64,000 bases of DNA, taken from the NCBI GenBank assembly GCA_013397935.1, contig VZRN01004506.1, forward strand, positions 421,368 to 485,367, read 5' to 3'. Below the pieces are notes generated by a model that had not been told where the DNA came from, did not search any database, and saw nothing but the letters and a program-made list of their open reading frames with translations. This stretch comes from Dasyornis broadbenti. Its lineage: Eukaryota > Chordata > Aves > Passeriformes > Dasyornithidae. Below are positions 25,122 to 37,500 of the stretch, piece by piece. The position numbers and the translations under genes are program-made. Position 1 is the first letter of the stretch; each line of letters opens with the position of its first letter.

Positions 25122-28041
25122 AAAAAAAAAAGCCGAAAAGGTAAAAAAAGGGCTGACATTCCTGNGATTTTTTTTTTTTCCTCCTTTCACTTAATTTTAA
25201 CTTTACTAAAAATCATTTTATTAGAAATGGGGGAGGAAAGGCTGCATGGCATTTAGAGGAGTGAGTGCCTTCTGGTGCCTTCTCCACATTGTAACCTGTG
25301 AAACCCAGCAAGTGGCAAAGGACTGGAGAGCTCCTGCTCCTTGCTAAAATTGCGGGAGAATGGCCCAAAATTGGGACATCCTCTGTGCTCATGCCATTGC
25401 TCAGATTGGACATGGGGAAAGGACAAGACCTTGTGTCTGATACCCCCTTTGCAAAGGAAGTTGGTGGCTTTAAAATGTGCATGGTTGAGTGTCCTGAAGG
25501 TCCAGGCAGATTGTGAAGAATCAATTCTGAGACCATATTGGCACAGCAGGGGCAACTGAGAGTCTGATTCCCTGTCGGTGCCTCAGTGGTTTTGAACACA
25601 TGTGATTTCAAGCTAAATTTCTGTGGTGCCAAACTGGAATTGTATCAGTCTGGTTCCTTGGGTTTGCACTGCTTTTACTGCATTGAAAACGGGCTATGTT
25701 TCTGACAGGTGTAGACCTTTATAGATGGAGGCCTGGACAAAGCTTGGCTCCCAGTGAGCACTGTAGTGATTTGTGCCAACTGGCCAATTTAACTGTTTGA
25801 AATATCAGATGGGGTAAAAAAGCACGGAGATACTGCTTCTGCAGCTGTGGAGTGTCTGCCTGCAGATATTTCTGCCAAGAGAAGTGGTTGAAACTCAGTT
25901 TCTTGAGATATTTTAATCCTATCTGAACAAAACTACATAAAAACGTGCCCTGGTGTTGTCTGCATGGGCCAAGGAGCACATTGTTCCTCACAGTTGTGTT
26001 TGCACGGTCTCATTGCAATGGAACAAGTCTCCTCAAGTCTCCTTTCTCCATGATTCCCTGTGAATTGGCTGTATTAATCAAACCTTGTCAGTGGTGGTGA
26101 TATGCAGTGGTCAGGGTACTGCTGTTAGTGTGATGAAAAAGATGAGACTGTTTTGTGGAGTCCAACTTTGTGCAGGTTTGGAAAGACAAGCCTGGCCTTC
26201 CGTAGAGGTTTTTGAGGCTCGATGTGCTTTCACATCAACTCTGGGAATTTTTGCTTTCCTGAAGCACTTCAAGCACTGCCTATTTGTAAGTTAATTAATG
26301 AAGTAATACTTGTATCTGTTTTAAATCACTACCCTTAGTAGAAATCACTGCTTTGCTGAGAACCATGCAGAAGCAGGGCATGTCCTTCATGCAGGCGGTG
26401 ACAGTGGTTTCTGTTGATTCAAGGCAGTTCTTTCGCCAGGTTTCATTTTGTAAGGAAAGATAAATTTGCTATTTTCCTGCACACTGGCACACTGTAGGGT
26501 AAACTGTTTTGCTATAAGAGCTTAGACTGATCTGTAGTGCTAGCTGAAGGTGTTAGTTCCTGTTGGTAGCCAGCAAAGAGGGCAGTTCCAGAAGATACAT
26601 TGCATTACACGGAGAAATTTCCCACTGTTGATGCGACAAACTGGAAACGGGTACCGATTAGTGGTTGAAGAGGAAAGATTAACTAAAGATGTAGACCTGG
26701 AGGATAAGCAAAGGGAGTAGCTGCTACAGAAGCAGGGCATCTGAGGAGCAGATCCCATTCTTATCTTGGAAGTGGTTCACTGTCCGTATCACTTCATCTT
26801 GCTTTGGACTGGGATCACATCAGCTGTCTCCCAGTTGGAGTTGGTTTGCTGTTTGCCAGTTGTATCAAGCCACATGTTTGCTCCCTGCCTTTAATTCATG
26901 CTCCTGGTGAATGCCTGAGTAGAAGGTTCCCGCTGCCGCTCAGTAGCGCGTGCCTGCTGAACACCTGCTGTCAAACTATCATGTCCTTTCTTGTCAACTT
27001 GCACAACGCTCTGGGTCTTGAGCAAGACTGACACCACGGAAGGGTTGTGCAGCCTGGCGTTTATAAATCTCTGTGGAAAGTCAAACCTTTGCATAGGGGA
27101 CCGCAGCATTTTCTAGGAGCTGCTTTGTAATAATATTTAATAAAATTCTGTTAGCAAATGCATTTTATGAAGTAGTGGTTGCACCGCAGGTTACGGAACC
27201 AAAGTGCTCCACCCTGAGAGGAGTCGTAGATGTTGTGTAATGACAACAGAGAGTAATCTGCACAGATCTTGGGAGACGTACAAGGGTGGTGACCAGCAAA
27301 AAAGTCATCAAAGAGGGGAACTGGTTAGAGATGTTGGCATTTGCTCATGGTGGTGACAGACGTTGGCACAGAAGGAAAAAGGTGGGGAGGTGGAAGAGTG
27401 TGAGGAAAGGGGCTCTTGGCAGAACAAAGCAGTATCGCTTGACTCGGGAGCCTGTGATTACAAGACTGCAGCCTTGTGACACAGTGAATAAGCGTGTCAC
27501 CTGGAACAGAGGAATTTGGGGCTGCCTCCCGAAGCAGCTTGTGCCAGATGGAGTGGGAATAAAAACTTCGTGGAACAACACAATTTAACTCTCCACTGGA
27601 CTGTGGTTTATAAGTCCTTAGTAGTGACACTCCAAAGTGTCTTTTCCCCTGAGCACCTTCTAATTTTGGTAATTAAGCCATGGTTGCAAAAAAGCCTCCA
27701 CTAATCTCTCTAGCAAACAGGATGGATGAACTTCCTGTACTTGAAACTTTTAAAGATCCTAAAATGCCTGGCGCTTCCTCATCTGTTGGGCTGGGAGCAT
27801 GACCTGCTCTGGCACAGAGCGATTCCGAAAACATCAGGCACTGAGGTGAGCCTCAAAAGCGTAGGAGAAAGCACCTTGATGGGAGCTGACTTCACTCCTG
27901 CCAGAGATAAATGATGGCACAAGAAAGCCTTAACACTTCCCACATTTGCAACGTATCTGTCCTGACATGTGGGCAAAACCGTGGAAAGCATCTCACAAAG
28001 AGCTACTGCTTGCACACACTACAGGAAGGCTGTGACTTGTT

Positions 28042-28222
28042 GGTGAGGCCCTGACATGGGCTGCCCGGAGAAGCTGTGGACTCCCCGTCCCTGGAACTGT
28101 TCAAAGCTAGGTTGGGTGTGGCTCTGAGCAACCTGGTCTAGTGGGAAGTGTCCCTGCCCACAACAGGGGACTTGGAATGAGATGGTCTGTAAGGTCCTTT
28201 CCAACCCAGCCTGTTCGGTGAG
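28042..28222 (+). mobile_element. CR1 LINE 3' end
   Basis: Shows GGTGAGGCCCTGACATGGGC, GAGAAGCTGTGGACTCCCC, GCTCTGAGCAACCTGGTCTA and AAGGTCCTTTCCAACCCAGC in consensus order. It lacks the clear ATTCTATG octamer tail, which has decayed to TGTTCGGTGAG. 5'-truncated. Confidence 0.93.
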
Positions 28223-28977
28223 TCTCAGATACTATTACTTCAAAATGGTTTAGAAATGTTCAAATACTCTAATGGTGGAAGTGAAAAAAAATTGCATTAC
28301 TCAATGAGGTTACAAGATACAGAGCATCTCTTGTATTGAGGAGTCATTGTAAGTAGAGGCCACAACCACAGTTCATAAATAGCAATTGTTGATTTAAATT
28401 GGATTTAGTTACAAAGGAGCTATTCCCAGTCCTCTCATTTTCATCAGTGGTCTAATCCCAACGGACTCCAAAGGCAAAGTTAAACTTTTAGTTGCATTTT
28501 TTAGGTTCTGCATTAATAGCAATGTATTTACTTGAAAGAAAACATCTTAAATTTGGTATAAAAATCTGTTCCTGCTTGTGGAGATTGATTGCAGCAGAGA
28601 ACATGCAGTTAACACTGATTCTCCAGATGAGCTTTTCTATCTGCTGAACTGACTTGCTTTCTCTTACATACCTCAATATGCAGCTTACTGTTTGGGGGTT
28701 TTTAAGTTGTATTTATTTTTTCTAATGTTAGGTTACCCTCGTGCACAGTTCATGTGTGACTTATTGCTATAAGATCTGATTAAGAATGCCCTGTTTTGAT
28801 TAACTAAGCATGGCTGTAGAGATATATAAGTAGAAAAGCTCTTATTTTTTTCTGTCCCACAGAAAGCTGATCAGCTGGTTATGCTTCTGCCAGTGTTGTA
28901 GTTCTGCATTCTTTGACAATGTGAATTTTGAAATGGCTAAATATCCTTTGAGAAAGCTAACTGAAGGTAGATGCTTT

Positions 28978-29040
28978 TAAAAAAAAAAAAAAANCCCAGA
29001 AACACACAACCAAAAAAAAAAAAAAAAAAAAAAAAAACAA
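28978..29040. repeat. A-rich tract with one undetermined base
   Basis: A run of A, an N at 28994, CCCAGAAACACACAACC, then a longer A run. No transposon body is recognisable upstream, so this is probably a simple repeat rather than a retrocopy tail. Confidence 0.85.
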
Positions 29041-32000
29041 GGAAAGAGGAGGAGGAAAATTAGCAAAGCCCTAAGGTTAAATGTGGTCCATTCTTAAGAG
29101 GAACCATGAATATTTTCCAGGCTTTACCTGTTTAAATTTTCTTTCCTGAAATAATTATCTTCATAATTGCACACAAAATATGCATTTTTGACGTAGCTAT
29201 CTTTTCCAATTATATATTTTGAGGGAATACTCCATTTTAATTGCAAAAATGAAACATTTCTTTTTGCAAGGGGAGCAGCTTCTTCTTAAAAAACTGTGGG
29301 TTTGCTGTTGATGATACTCTGTATTACGTGACAATTATCCTACTTTCCTAGTGTTCCCCAGGGGAGCATTGTATCTGTGTACCACTCACAACCTTTCAAG
29401 CACTTAGACCCCTTTCATAACTATTGTGCTAACAACAAAAAAAATCACATAAATCTTCAGAAGAATTGCTTAGTGGTACAAAGTATTCTGGTTTGGAAGT
29501 ATTCTGGTTTCTACCAAAACCCAAATTACTTAATTTTGTGCCCTTTCTGACTGACATAAATTGTGCAAGCCTCACATCTCAACATCAATGAGTTATGTAG
29601 CTCTGCGGACACATCAATTAATTTTGGCCCCATCAACTTCCCACCTCGTGTGTACTCCTCGCCCCAAATCAAGTTTGCATCTCCCAGCCGCGAGCGGTTC
29701 ATCTCACACTCCCGGCAGCTGCATCTGCCCGGGCCTGCAGCCCTGCTTCAACTCTTCACCCTCCCCCTCCTGCCTCTGCTCCTGCTCAGCCAAGCTATCG
29801 CCTGCTCTTGCTGAATCCCTCTGCCTGATCCATCCACAACGTGTCTTCACCTTGTGCTTTGCCAGTGGGTGATCACCTAATCACAGTGCACCCATCCCAG
29901 GGCAGTGGCGCTGGTCTGGAGTTCACCTGGTTGTCCTTATTGCTTTCCTCCCCATTGTCAAAGCGCATGTTGCAAGATTGAATCTCCATCTTCTGGAATG
30001 GCCTGTGAAAGTCATGGCGTGCTTGGAGCAGCCACCTCCAAAACCCTACCCATAGTGAAGCTTGGATCATGCAACATCCCACTGAGGAAAGCAGTAGCTT
30101 CTAGGTCTGTACAAAAAGTGGTGTTGAGGAAAATAGTGGTGCCAGCACCCATCAAACTCAATCCTGCTGGTAAACATGGCCTGGACCTTGGAGTTGAAGT
30201 GACACCACTTCTGCAGGTGTCCACATCACGTGCCTCAGAATGCTTCCCTAAGCAACCCAGGAAGAGCTCACTTCCCTCCAGTGAGCAACAACATCACAAG
30301 GGATGTCTTGTTCCCTTACTGCTGACCTCTGCATGCAGCTCAGTTCTGAGTTCTGAATTGTTTTGGCCAGAAAGGACAAGCATCTGCATGAGAAGTATGC
30401 AGAGACCAAGAGCCTGAGAGCACAGTGTGATGTCCTGCAAACAAGAGAGACCTTGAGTTGCCATTGCTTTCTGGGTGTGTTCCGAGCAGCTGGCAGCAGA
30501 GCAGCTCTGCAGCCCATCTACAGCCCCTCACCAGGCCTTTGTCATCCAGTAACAAAGAATGGGTCAAGGCAGACCCCTTCCTCACCCTCTCCTGCTGATT
30601 TTAGCTCCTCAGGAGCATGGAGAGGGGGAGACTGGTGGCTTGCCAAAGGGCTAAGGTGTTGATAGCAGAGGGAGGAGCAGTCAGGCTGTGCCCAGGGTCA
30701 CCACCCCGGGAGGGCTGGTGGAGACCAGCCTTCAGTTCAATCTGCTTTTGTCTCCAGGGACTGGAGGGAGTCTGACTCTGGTCTCAAGCAGAGGTTACAG
30801 AGTATTTTCTCTCCTTTTTGGCTGTGTTGATATAACCAGTGAGCACTGCTGAGACTGACCTGTGCTTTTTTTGTACAGTTCCCAGCACATCTGATCGCCT
30901 TGGATAAGGTCCCTGGGCCTGATTGCAGCAAAAAAGTAATGATAGTGTGCTTAAAACTTGGGCCTCTGACCACAACCATATATAAAACACAAAGCATTGT
31001 GGACAAACTGGAGGAAACACGGATTTTAATCACTGACCAAAAAATAGTATGTTCACTGCGTTATACCTGCAGTTGTGTTTATTGTGTCTCGGAACTGAAA
31101 GCCAGGCAATGGAGTGCTTGCTCCCAGCTGTTCGGCACTGAGCATTTTCCTTGTCCCACCTGCACAATAGCCCTGGTCATTCATCAGTGGGAAGCTGCGC
31201 TGGCTCTAGAAAATGTTCTAATTACCTGGGCGTCCTGATGAAACCTGCCTTGGTTTGAAAGAGGCGCACCACCATACTCACGTGAACATTTCTTGTTCCT
31301 TCTAAATAATAGAATTAGCTATAGGCATTTCCTTAAGAGCACACAGAACACAATTGCAGTCTAATTCCTCTCCCTCCAAGCCTAGTCTTGAAACATGCAA
31401 ATTTCTCTTTCAAGTGTGTTGGCAAAAAATGGCAACATCCTGACGCACACCCCCATGATTTAGACACCAAGTTACGCGCTGGTTGAGATATCGTCAGTGA
31501 GCTGAGTTCTTTGGTGGGTTTATCAGGAGAGCTGTGGAAAACAGCACAGTCTACTGAGCAAGTATCAGTGGACAGCTTGTTTCTTGGTCTCTTTTGTAGG
31601 GATCCAGCACTGGCCTCTGCAGGGTACTGGTCTTTGGTCTTCCCAGTAAAGCCTTGCTCCGTGCTTGCACAGCTCGCTGCAGCACCACAGGGCTGTGTGC
31701 TTTCTGCTGAGCGTTTTCATGTTCCGTTTTAAAAATAACAAGACATCTCTTAACATTCAGGATATACTTTTCCCACTCTGAAGCACCACAACAGTCTTTT
31801 TAAAGAAACTCTAGGAAGGGTGTTAACTTGATCAATGCTGTGCAGGAAGGAAAGCTCTTTCCTACTATTTTTTCAGCATGACTTTCACTGACATGATCAG
31901 GCTGGGAAAAGACTTATTGGCTGACAGCCCAGGACAGCCATGCAATATCTCTAGTCATCTGGAACTCAAACTAGTCTACCCAAGGGAATACCATAACATA

Positions 32001-32309
32001 AAAACAATTTAGGTTACATGCTGAATCTTATAAACATTGTTCAGTTTTTAAAAAATAGTTTAAATACTATTTATGTGCATTTGCTGTGCACGGGATTATT
32101 GTATTTTGCTTTACTTTTTTTCCAAATGTCAAGTGAGAAAGGCTGGGAGGGTTTTTTACTTTTTTTACTGTAGATGGTTTTCAAAAATCTTGGAGATTTT
32201 TTATAAACATAGGGAAATGAGCTTCCTCTCTTCTCATAAATTTAAGAACTTGGCTTCTCCTCTATATCGGATATAATTGTTTTATATATAGATAAAGTTT
32301 ACTTTTTGA

Positions 32310-32600
32310 CCCTGTCCAGAGAGCTGCTTGAAGAGAGCTTGCAGAGGCCCAGTGATCCCCCTCCTGCACATGCAGGACTTTCACCAGACCAGACTGGGGA
32401 GAGCTTGGCTTCCTCAGGCTGAGCCATAAAACCCCTGAGGGCAGAGTTTCCATGGCCTCCCTGATGATCTGCTGCGAGGCTGTGCTTCTCTTCTAGAAAT
32501 TTTTTCCTCCCATCCAGTCTGAACCCTCCACTCTGCCCTTCATGGCCACCGTCCCCTCTTACATTGGCTGTCGCTGTTTGCTCTGCCACCCTCCTCCCTC
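32310..32600 (-). repeat. Possible degraded CR1-like repeat (reverse)
   Basis: Read on the minus strand, 32505-32525 resembles the CR1 stretch 'TTCAGACTGGAT...GGAAAAAATTTCT' that precedes the 3' region. The following sequence does not align well by eye with the usual CR1 3' end, so this could be a divergent subfamily or an unrelated repeat. A 118-residue minus-strand open frame covers it and matches nothing I know. Confidence 0.3.
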
Positions 32601-33060
32601 CCAGGGGATACATAATCTGAGTAAACCTGGACAGCCAATGTACAGGGCCAAACACATGTGTATGAAGCTGAGCATCACTGGCCTCTGTCTGTCATTACTG
32701 TATTTTGCATGAAAAAGCCTGTCAGAGTAACCTGCTCTTCTGTAAGCATGTGCAACTCAAATAACGTGGGATTAAGCAGCGTGGATCCAGAGCGTAAGAT
32801 TCACTTCAACAAAACCCTTCTTTTCTCCGCTCATTGTCTTGGTGTAAGATCTGAACTTGGGATGTGTCCGTTGCCACTTGTCCTTCTGCCAAGTCCTGAC
32901 ATTCCAGCACACCTTGCAACAAGTCTAAAAGTATTATTTTAGGAAAATGACTGTGTTCCTTTATGATTCCTTTTTTCCATAAACTGGTATTTCACAAGCT
33001 GAGTAGCCTTACTGTCTTTTCTTATGCAGGTTCTTGCTTTTGCTGAAACTGTCGGTTTTT

Positions 33061-33141
33061 TGGTGGTGGTATTGTTTTTGAACTGTGTTTTTTTTACTTT
33101 CTTGATGTGCTGTAACTTTTGCTGTGGTGCTTTCATTGCAG
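33061..33141 (+). other. 3' splice site of the AFG2A exon (branch region, pyrimidine tract, CAG)
   Basis: A T-rich stretch leads to TTTCATTGCAG immediately before the GCC codon at 33142. Possible branch-point sequences are TGTAAC around 33111-33116 (about 27 nt from the exon) and TTGAT at about 33102-33106. No AG dinucleotide lies between TGTAAC and the acceptor, as expected for a used site. The branch-point choice is inference. Confidence 0.8.
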
Positions 33142-33306
33142 GCCTTGCTGAGACCGGGGCGAATAGACAGAATTATCTACGTGCCATTGCCAGATGCAGC
33201 CACTCGCAGGGAAATCTTCAAGATCCATTTCCAGTCCATGCCAGTCAGTGATGAAGTCTGCTTGGCCGAGCTTGTGGAGCACACACAGAAGTACTCGGGA
33301 GCAGAG
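33142..33306 (+). CDS. AFG2A: AFG2A (SPATA5) internal exon, D2 AAA+ ATPase segment (partial gene)
   Basis: The exon encodes 55 residues in phase 0 at both ends, starting ALLRPGRIDRIIYVPLPDAA and ending YSGAE just before the GT donor. The RPGR-ID-IIYVPLPD stretch is the second region of homology of a type II AAA+ ATPase; its arginines (residues 4 and 7 of the exon) are where the family carries the arginine fingers that contact ATP in the neighbouring subunit. After it comes the TRREIFKIHF helix and the start of the small lid domain (YSGAE, the SGAEI/SGADL motif of the family). The exact RIDRIIYVPLPDAATRREIF wording points to AFG2A rather than VCP, NVL or AFG2B. AFG2A acts as a hexamer in the 55LCC complex (AFG2A, AFG2B, CINP, C1orf109) and recycles factors such as RSL24D1 from pre-60S particles; human variants cause a neurodevelopmental syndrome with hearing loss, seizures and microcephaly. 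Both splice sites are canonical and there is no frame damage, so it looks functional. The remaining exons lie outside the window. Confidence 0.93.
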
Positions 33307-33314
33307 GTAAAACT
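33304..33314 (+). other. 5' splice site of the AFG2A exon
   Basis: GAG|GTAAAAC. The exon ends on a complete GAG codon and the intron begins GTAAAA, a fair match to MAG|GTRAGT. Reading through gives only V-K-L-P before a TGA at 33319-33321, which fits an intron start here. Confidence 0.85.
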
Positions 33315-34511
33315 TCCTTGAGTCGGTGCACAAAATGGTGTTTAAAGTTGAACTCAAATATTATCCAGATATCCCTTGAGCCTTCTCAGAGTGCTGGTGG
33401 GAATTATGAAAGGGAATATTTCCCATATTCCTGTATTCTTGCAATCTGGGGCTTTTGTACTTCAAGGTCCCCATCAGAGTAGTGTTGCCAGGGGAAGAGT
33501 CTCTTCCAGGGTGAGCCTTTGTACAACTGCAGGTGGCCTTGTTAAGGTTGTGCTGCCAGCAGCGGCGAGGGAGGTGGAGGCCAGTTCTCCCAGGCTGCCC
33601 AAACAGTTCCCCCACATCTCCAGGAAGCTTTTGAGTGTGGGATTGTGACTGAGACCCTCAGGTGGAGAGAGGAGAAATGGAATTATGAAAAAGTGCACGG
33701 GAATTGCAAAGGAGTCGCTTCAAAGCTTGTATTTTCCTATTCCATGTAATCAAGACCTCACAGCAGCACTTATTGTTATAGCTTGTTGCTATTACTTAGC
33801 TTCTGACAATGGATGTCAGACAATTATTTCCTGTCTTTAGGTAGAAGGAGAAACTTTCTCAGATGCTGCTGCCTGGTATCAGTACATTTGTGGTCACCAC
33901 TCTGCTCCCTAGATATTATTCATGTCATTGTCTCGTGAAAGGCTATTTCATTCTTTCCTCATTTTAATTAATTGAGAGTAATTACATTAACTCAAAAATT
34001 CAAAGAATGTTAATAAGGTTGCCAAGTCGAGCTCTTGAAAGGTGTGAAATACCAGAATTTCCACCTTGCTGTAGCCAGCCCTAGTGTCTGCATTATCTCA
34101 CCGTCTAATTACATAGTCACCTTCTATTTTTTCCATAGCAGAGTGGAAAATGTGATGTGCTTGCCTTGGCTCCCTGTCTTTCTGTGTGCTGTTTACAAGG
34201 GCAGGGAAATAAGATAAACTTTTGTCTTGAGTGATTGTGGAGGATTTGTGTGATTGCTGTGATACTGAAGGCCCTTGTCAAAGAACTGTTTATTGATCGT
34301 GATGCTCACAGGCAAGACTTCTGCTCCTTTAGCTGTCACTTAAATGATGGCGTGTTGTAAAATGCTGTGCTGCCTACTAGTAACATCTGGCTGGTGAGGG
34401 CACTGCTGTGTGTGCTGTGGGGTCGTTTTGGGAGGCTGTGTCACAGCAAACATCAAAGCCAAACCCATGAGAGTTTTCTTCCTCCCATAGCACAGAACTG
34501 ACTGCACTCTG

Positions 34512-34554
34512 GGAATGAATGAATGACTGAATGACTGAATGAATGAGTGAATGG
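34512..34554. repeat. (GAAT)n tetranucleotide repeat
   Basis: Imperfect GAAT units with GACT and GAGT variants over about 43 bp. Confidence 0.95.
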
Positions 34555-37500
34555 AAGCTGTGTAATGAGCAGAGCTGATTTCTCTAGCACATCTCTCTGC
34601 CCAGAATATGGGCTCTCACAATGAAAGAAAAGACAACAATAAAAAGATTTCAGGCTTAAGTGTTGATCTGGAAAATTGTCACAGCTCTACTGCCTCCACG
34701 TTTTGGAGCAGTGACCTGAAACAGTGTTATGTTTATATTTGGGTGACAGTGATACAACTTGGAAAAATTTATCTGCCTCTGGCTGAGTTACAAGCCTCCA
34801 AAAACATAAATATAAACATATACTCTGTTGCATATGGCAATTGTCGCCTTACCAGGCAGCAACGGGAACACTTGTATTTTAGAAATTCCAAGCATATGGG
34901 GATTTCCTTTGGATCTCGATCAGCTGAAAAGCTAGTGGTGAATTCCAGTGCCTCGTTGATAATGAGCCACAAATGTCTTGGTGCTGGCTTTGTACAAAAC
35001 CAAAAATAAGTTAATGGGTCATTGAGTGCAGCTACAGACCGGTTGCAGGGGGAGAAAAAGGCTGCCTGTTTCTAATACGGCATTTCTCACGAATTTTTTT
35101 CTTTTACATCATGCAAAGTATTATAATAACTGGGATGTAAAGAGTAAATACAGAAAAAGCCTCAGTCAGGGTTCCTTGGAAGAATATATAAAGTCTTGAC
35201 AGTTGGCACACACAGTGGCCAGTTTCATTAAAGCCTTTTCTTCCCGGTGTCTCCAGCTTCCCAGCTTTACAAATAGTTTCCGCTACTGAATGGCAAGTTC
35301 CCATTCCACTGTTCTAGCCTTTGTTTAGAGGAAGAAATGGAAAATGCCTGGTTTTGTGGCTAGAAAATGCTGTATGAATAGGGAGTTGCATGTAAAGATG
35401 CGTTGAATCATCTTGACATGAGCTGAATAAACAGCCAGTAAAGTGGATAGTTCAGTGTGCATCTGGCTTCCAGCTTGGCCCCTTTTCAGATCAGATACTT
35501 GTGTATTTTTGCCTGTCATCACTTATGACCAGTTATCTCTGTTCACCTGCTGGATGTACATTTCTCTTAATGACTACCTTTAAAGATATATCAAGATAGC
35601 AAAATAGGGTGATTACTTCCCACTCTTTCATGTGAGGGAAAATGGAAGGTAATTTATGAGGGTGAATTACAATTTCCTTCTCTCGTGTGTAAGTGAAGTT
35701 TAAAGTAATAAAAAAAGGCATTACATGAGCAATGTCTGTACCGTTAACTTTTAGGTCGAAGAAATCCTCAGCGTTCTGGAAGTACTTGGATTTGACTGCA
35801 GTCTTCATTTCCAGACCCTTCTGAAGTAGTGCTCTGCAGCAGTGCTTGGGCTCTTCTTTAGGGGTACTGCATTTTATTTTGGGCAAAATTGCAGGAGGTC
35901 TGACTTTTATGAAACTGATAATTTTTTAATGGTTTTATATAATTAGAATGTCTTCACTCTGAAGTTGTTCACAGCTTGATCACAACTTTTCCTAGAGTAT
36001 TTTCACTCTTGTACTTCATGCTGAGAAGTTTTATCTGTTTAATTTCCCACTGAAGTAGGAATAATTAAAGATCCGACCACAGAAGTATTTAAAAGCAATG
36101 TTTTTAAGTACGAGCAGCGTGAGTTCTTTGGGTCTCATTTGCTTGTTTTCATGGTGCTGTCACAGCCAGCTCACCTTGGGAAAGAGGGGCTTTCCACAAA
36201 CTCGGGTGCTCCATTTTTCAATTTGGAATTAGACAAGCAAGGGATGAAGAGAATGTATCCCCACTGGAGAAATACTTTGTTCCAGAAGGCAGGTGATAAA
36301 AAGGAAAATAAACCCAGTAGAGTGAGAGATGTTCTTTTATTGTCTGAGCCGCAGTCAGACGATGTTTTTGTTGCAATTTAAAAGGCAGAGAGGGAGGTTT
36401 TAGGCAGAAACTGAAATCAAGCGTTGAGTTGTTTTGAGTATAAAGTTGGTTGGAAGTAATAAAAAATTAAATAATCTGGGTGTGATGACAATATTCCTCA
36501 GACGAGTGTGCTTATAAAAGTAAGATAATGGGACAGACTGTTTTTAAATTGGTGGAAAGCAGGACATGGTGAAAGCCAAGGCTGGCATGGTTTCTATAGC
36601 ATTATCAGTTTCCATGCTTACAGGATACAATAGTAAAGCGGGAATCTTGGAACCTGTAAATCTTTCACTGGTTCTTAGTCGAAGTGGAACAGTTAATGTA
36701 AAAAATATCTTTCTCACTTTGCAATAACTCCCAATGGGAGCACAGAAAATGAAAGGGAAGAAAAGCAAGTTGATGAAGGTTTGCTCTGGCTCAAATAAGA
36801 GCAGATGTGGTGCCAAAAGGATCTTTGCAGCAGCAAAGTAGCTCAAATCAACTCAAGTCTTTGACTCTTAAAATACGTATTCCAAAACATGCATGTTCTT
36901 GTTTACCAGTTATTGACATATTTGAACTAGTAACTTTAATTAAAAAACCCACCCCAAACACCAAACCTTTTCCAAATTCCTCTCTTTCTTATAGAGGAAG
37001 ATACTAAGTACAAAAGGAATGAGGATGTGTTCCACCGTAGGCGCACAGGAGGATGAAGACTCTTAAGAGATTGGGAAAAAATTGTTTATTTAGTAAAGAA
37101 CATCTACAATAAAGGAGAGAGAGGGTTTAGACATAGGGGGAAAAAGGACATTTGGAAAATTAGAATGTGTTATCTTCATGTCTAGCTCTACATGAAGGAA
37201 AAGACCTTCCAGACTTAAGGAAAAGGCTTTCTGCCTAACGTTGTTAAAGAGCAATGGATTCAATCCTGTGTAGTAGCCTAAAGTATTACAGTGAAATGTG
37301 ATTTTCAAAGTGAGGAACGCGATCAGATTGAAATGGAGCAAGATTAAGGCCTCAGATGAACCTCTGATGTTTCTTTTGGAATGGTGCAGAGGATCACACT
37401 TTATATCACTCTTTGAAAAGCGAACATTTTTGTGTAGGTGGGTGAGGAAAAGTCTCAGCTTTCATCCAATACGGGTAGCATGGGATCACCTCCTTCCTAC

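Larger units (their letters stand above)
1..33141 (+). other. AFG2A: AFG2A upstream intron (part, at least 33.1 kb)
   Basis: This is non-coding sequence between the exon at 33142 and an upstream exon not found here. I looked for the preceding D2 segment (the AATNRPDRID motif and the Walker B/DG region) and did not see it. The stretch holds the CR1 fragments, RTE-like remnant and simple repeats listed separately. Between them (for example 1-2820, 2940-7640, 7790-10470, 10640-12590, 12770-21200, 21880-22720, 22790-24160, 25200-28040 and 29040-33060) I see only AT-rich unique sequence with short chance ORFs and scattered mononucleotide runs. GC-richer patches lie at about 4960-5400 and 29630-29800, without a recognisable product. 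Confidence 0.8.

Noticed and set aside
29905..30417. 170-codon plus-strand frame and minus-strand frames in the same region
   Set aside because: The sequence is low in stops because it is locally GC-richer. No family resemblance was found on either strand.
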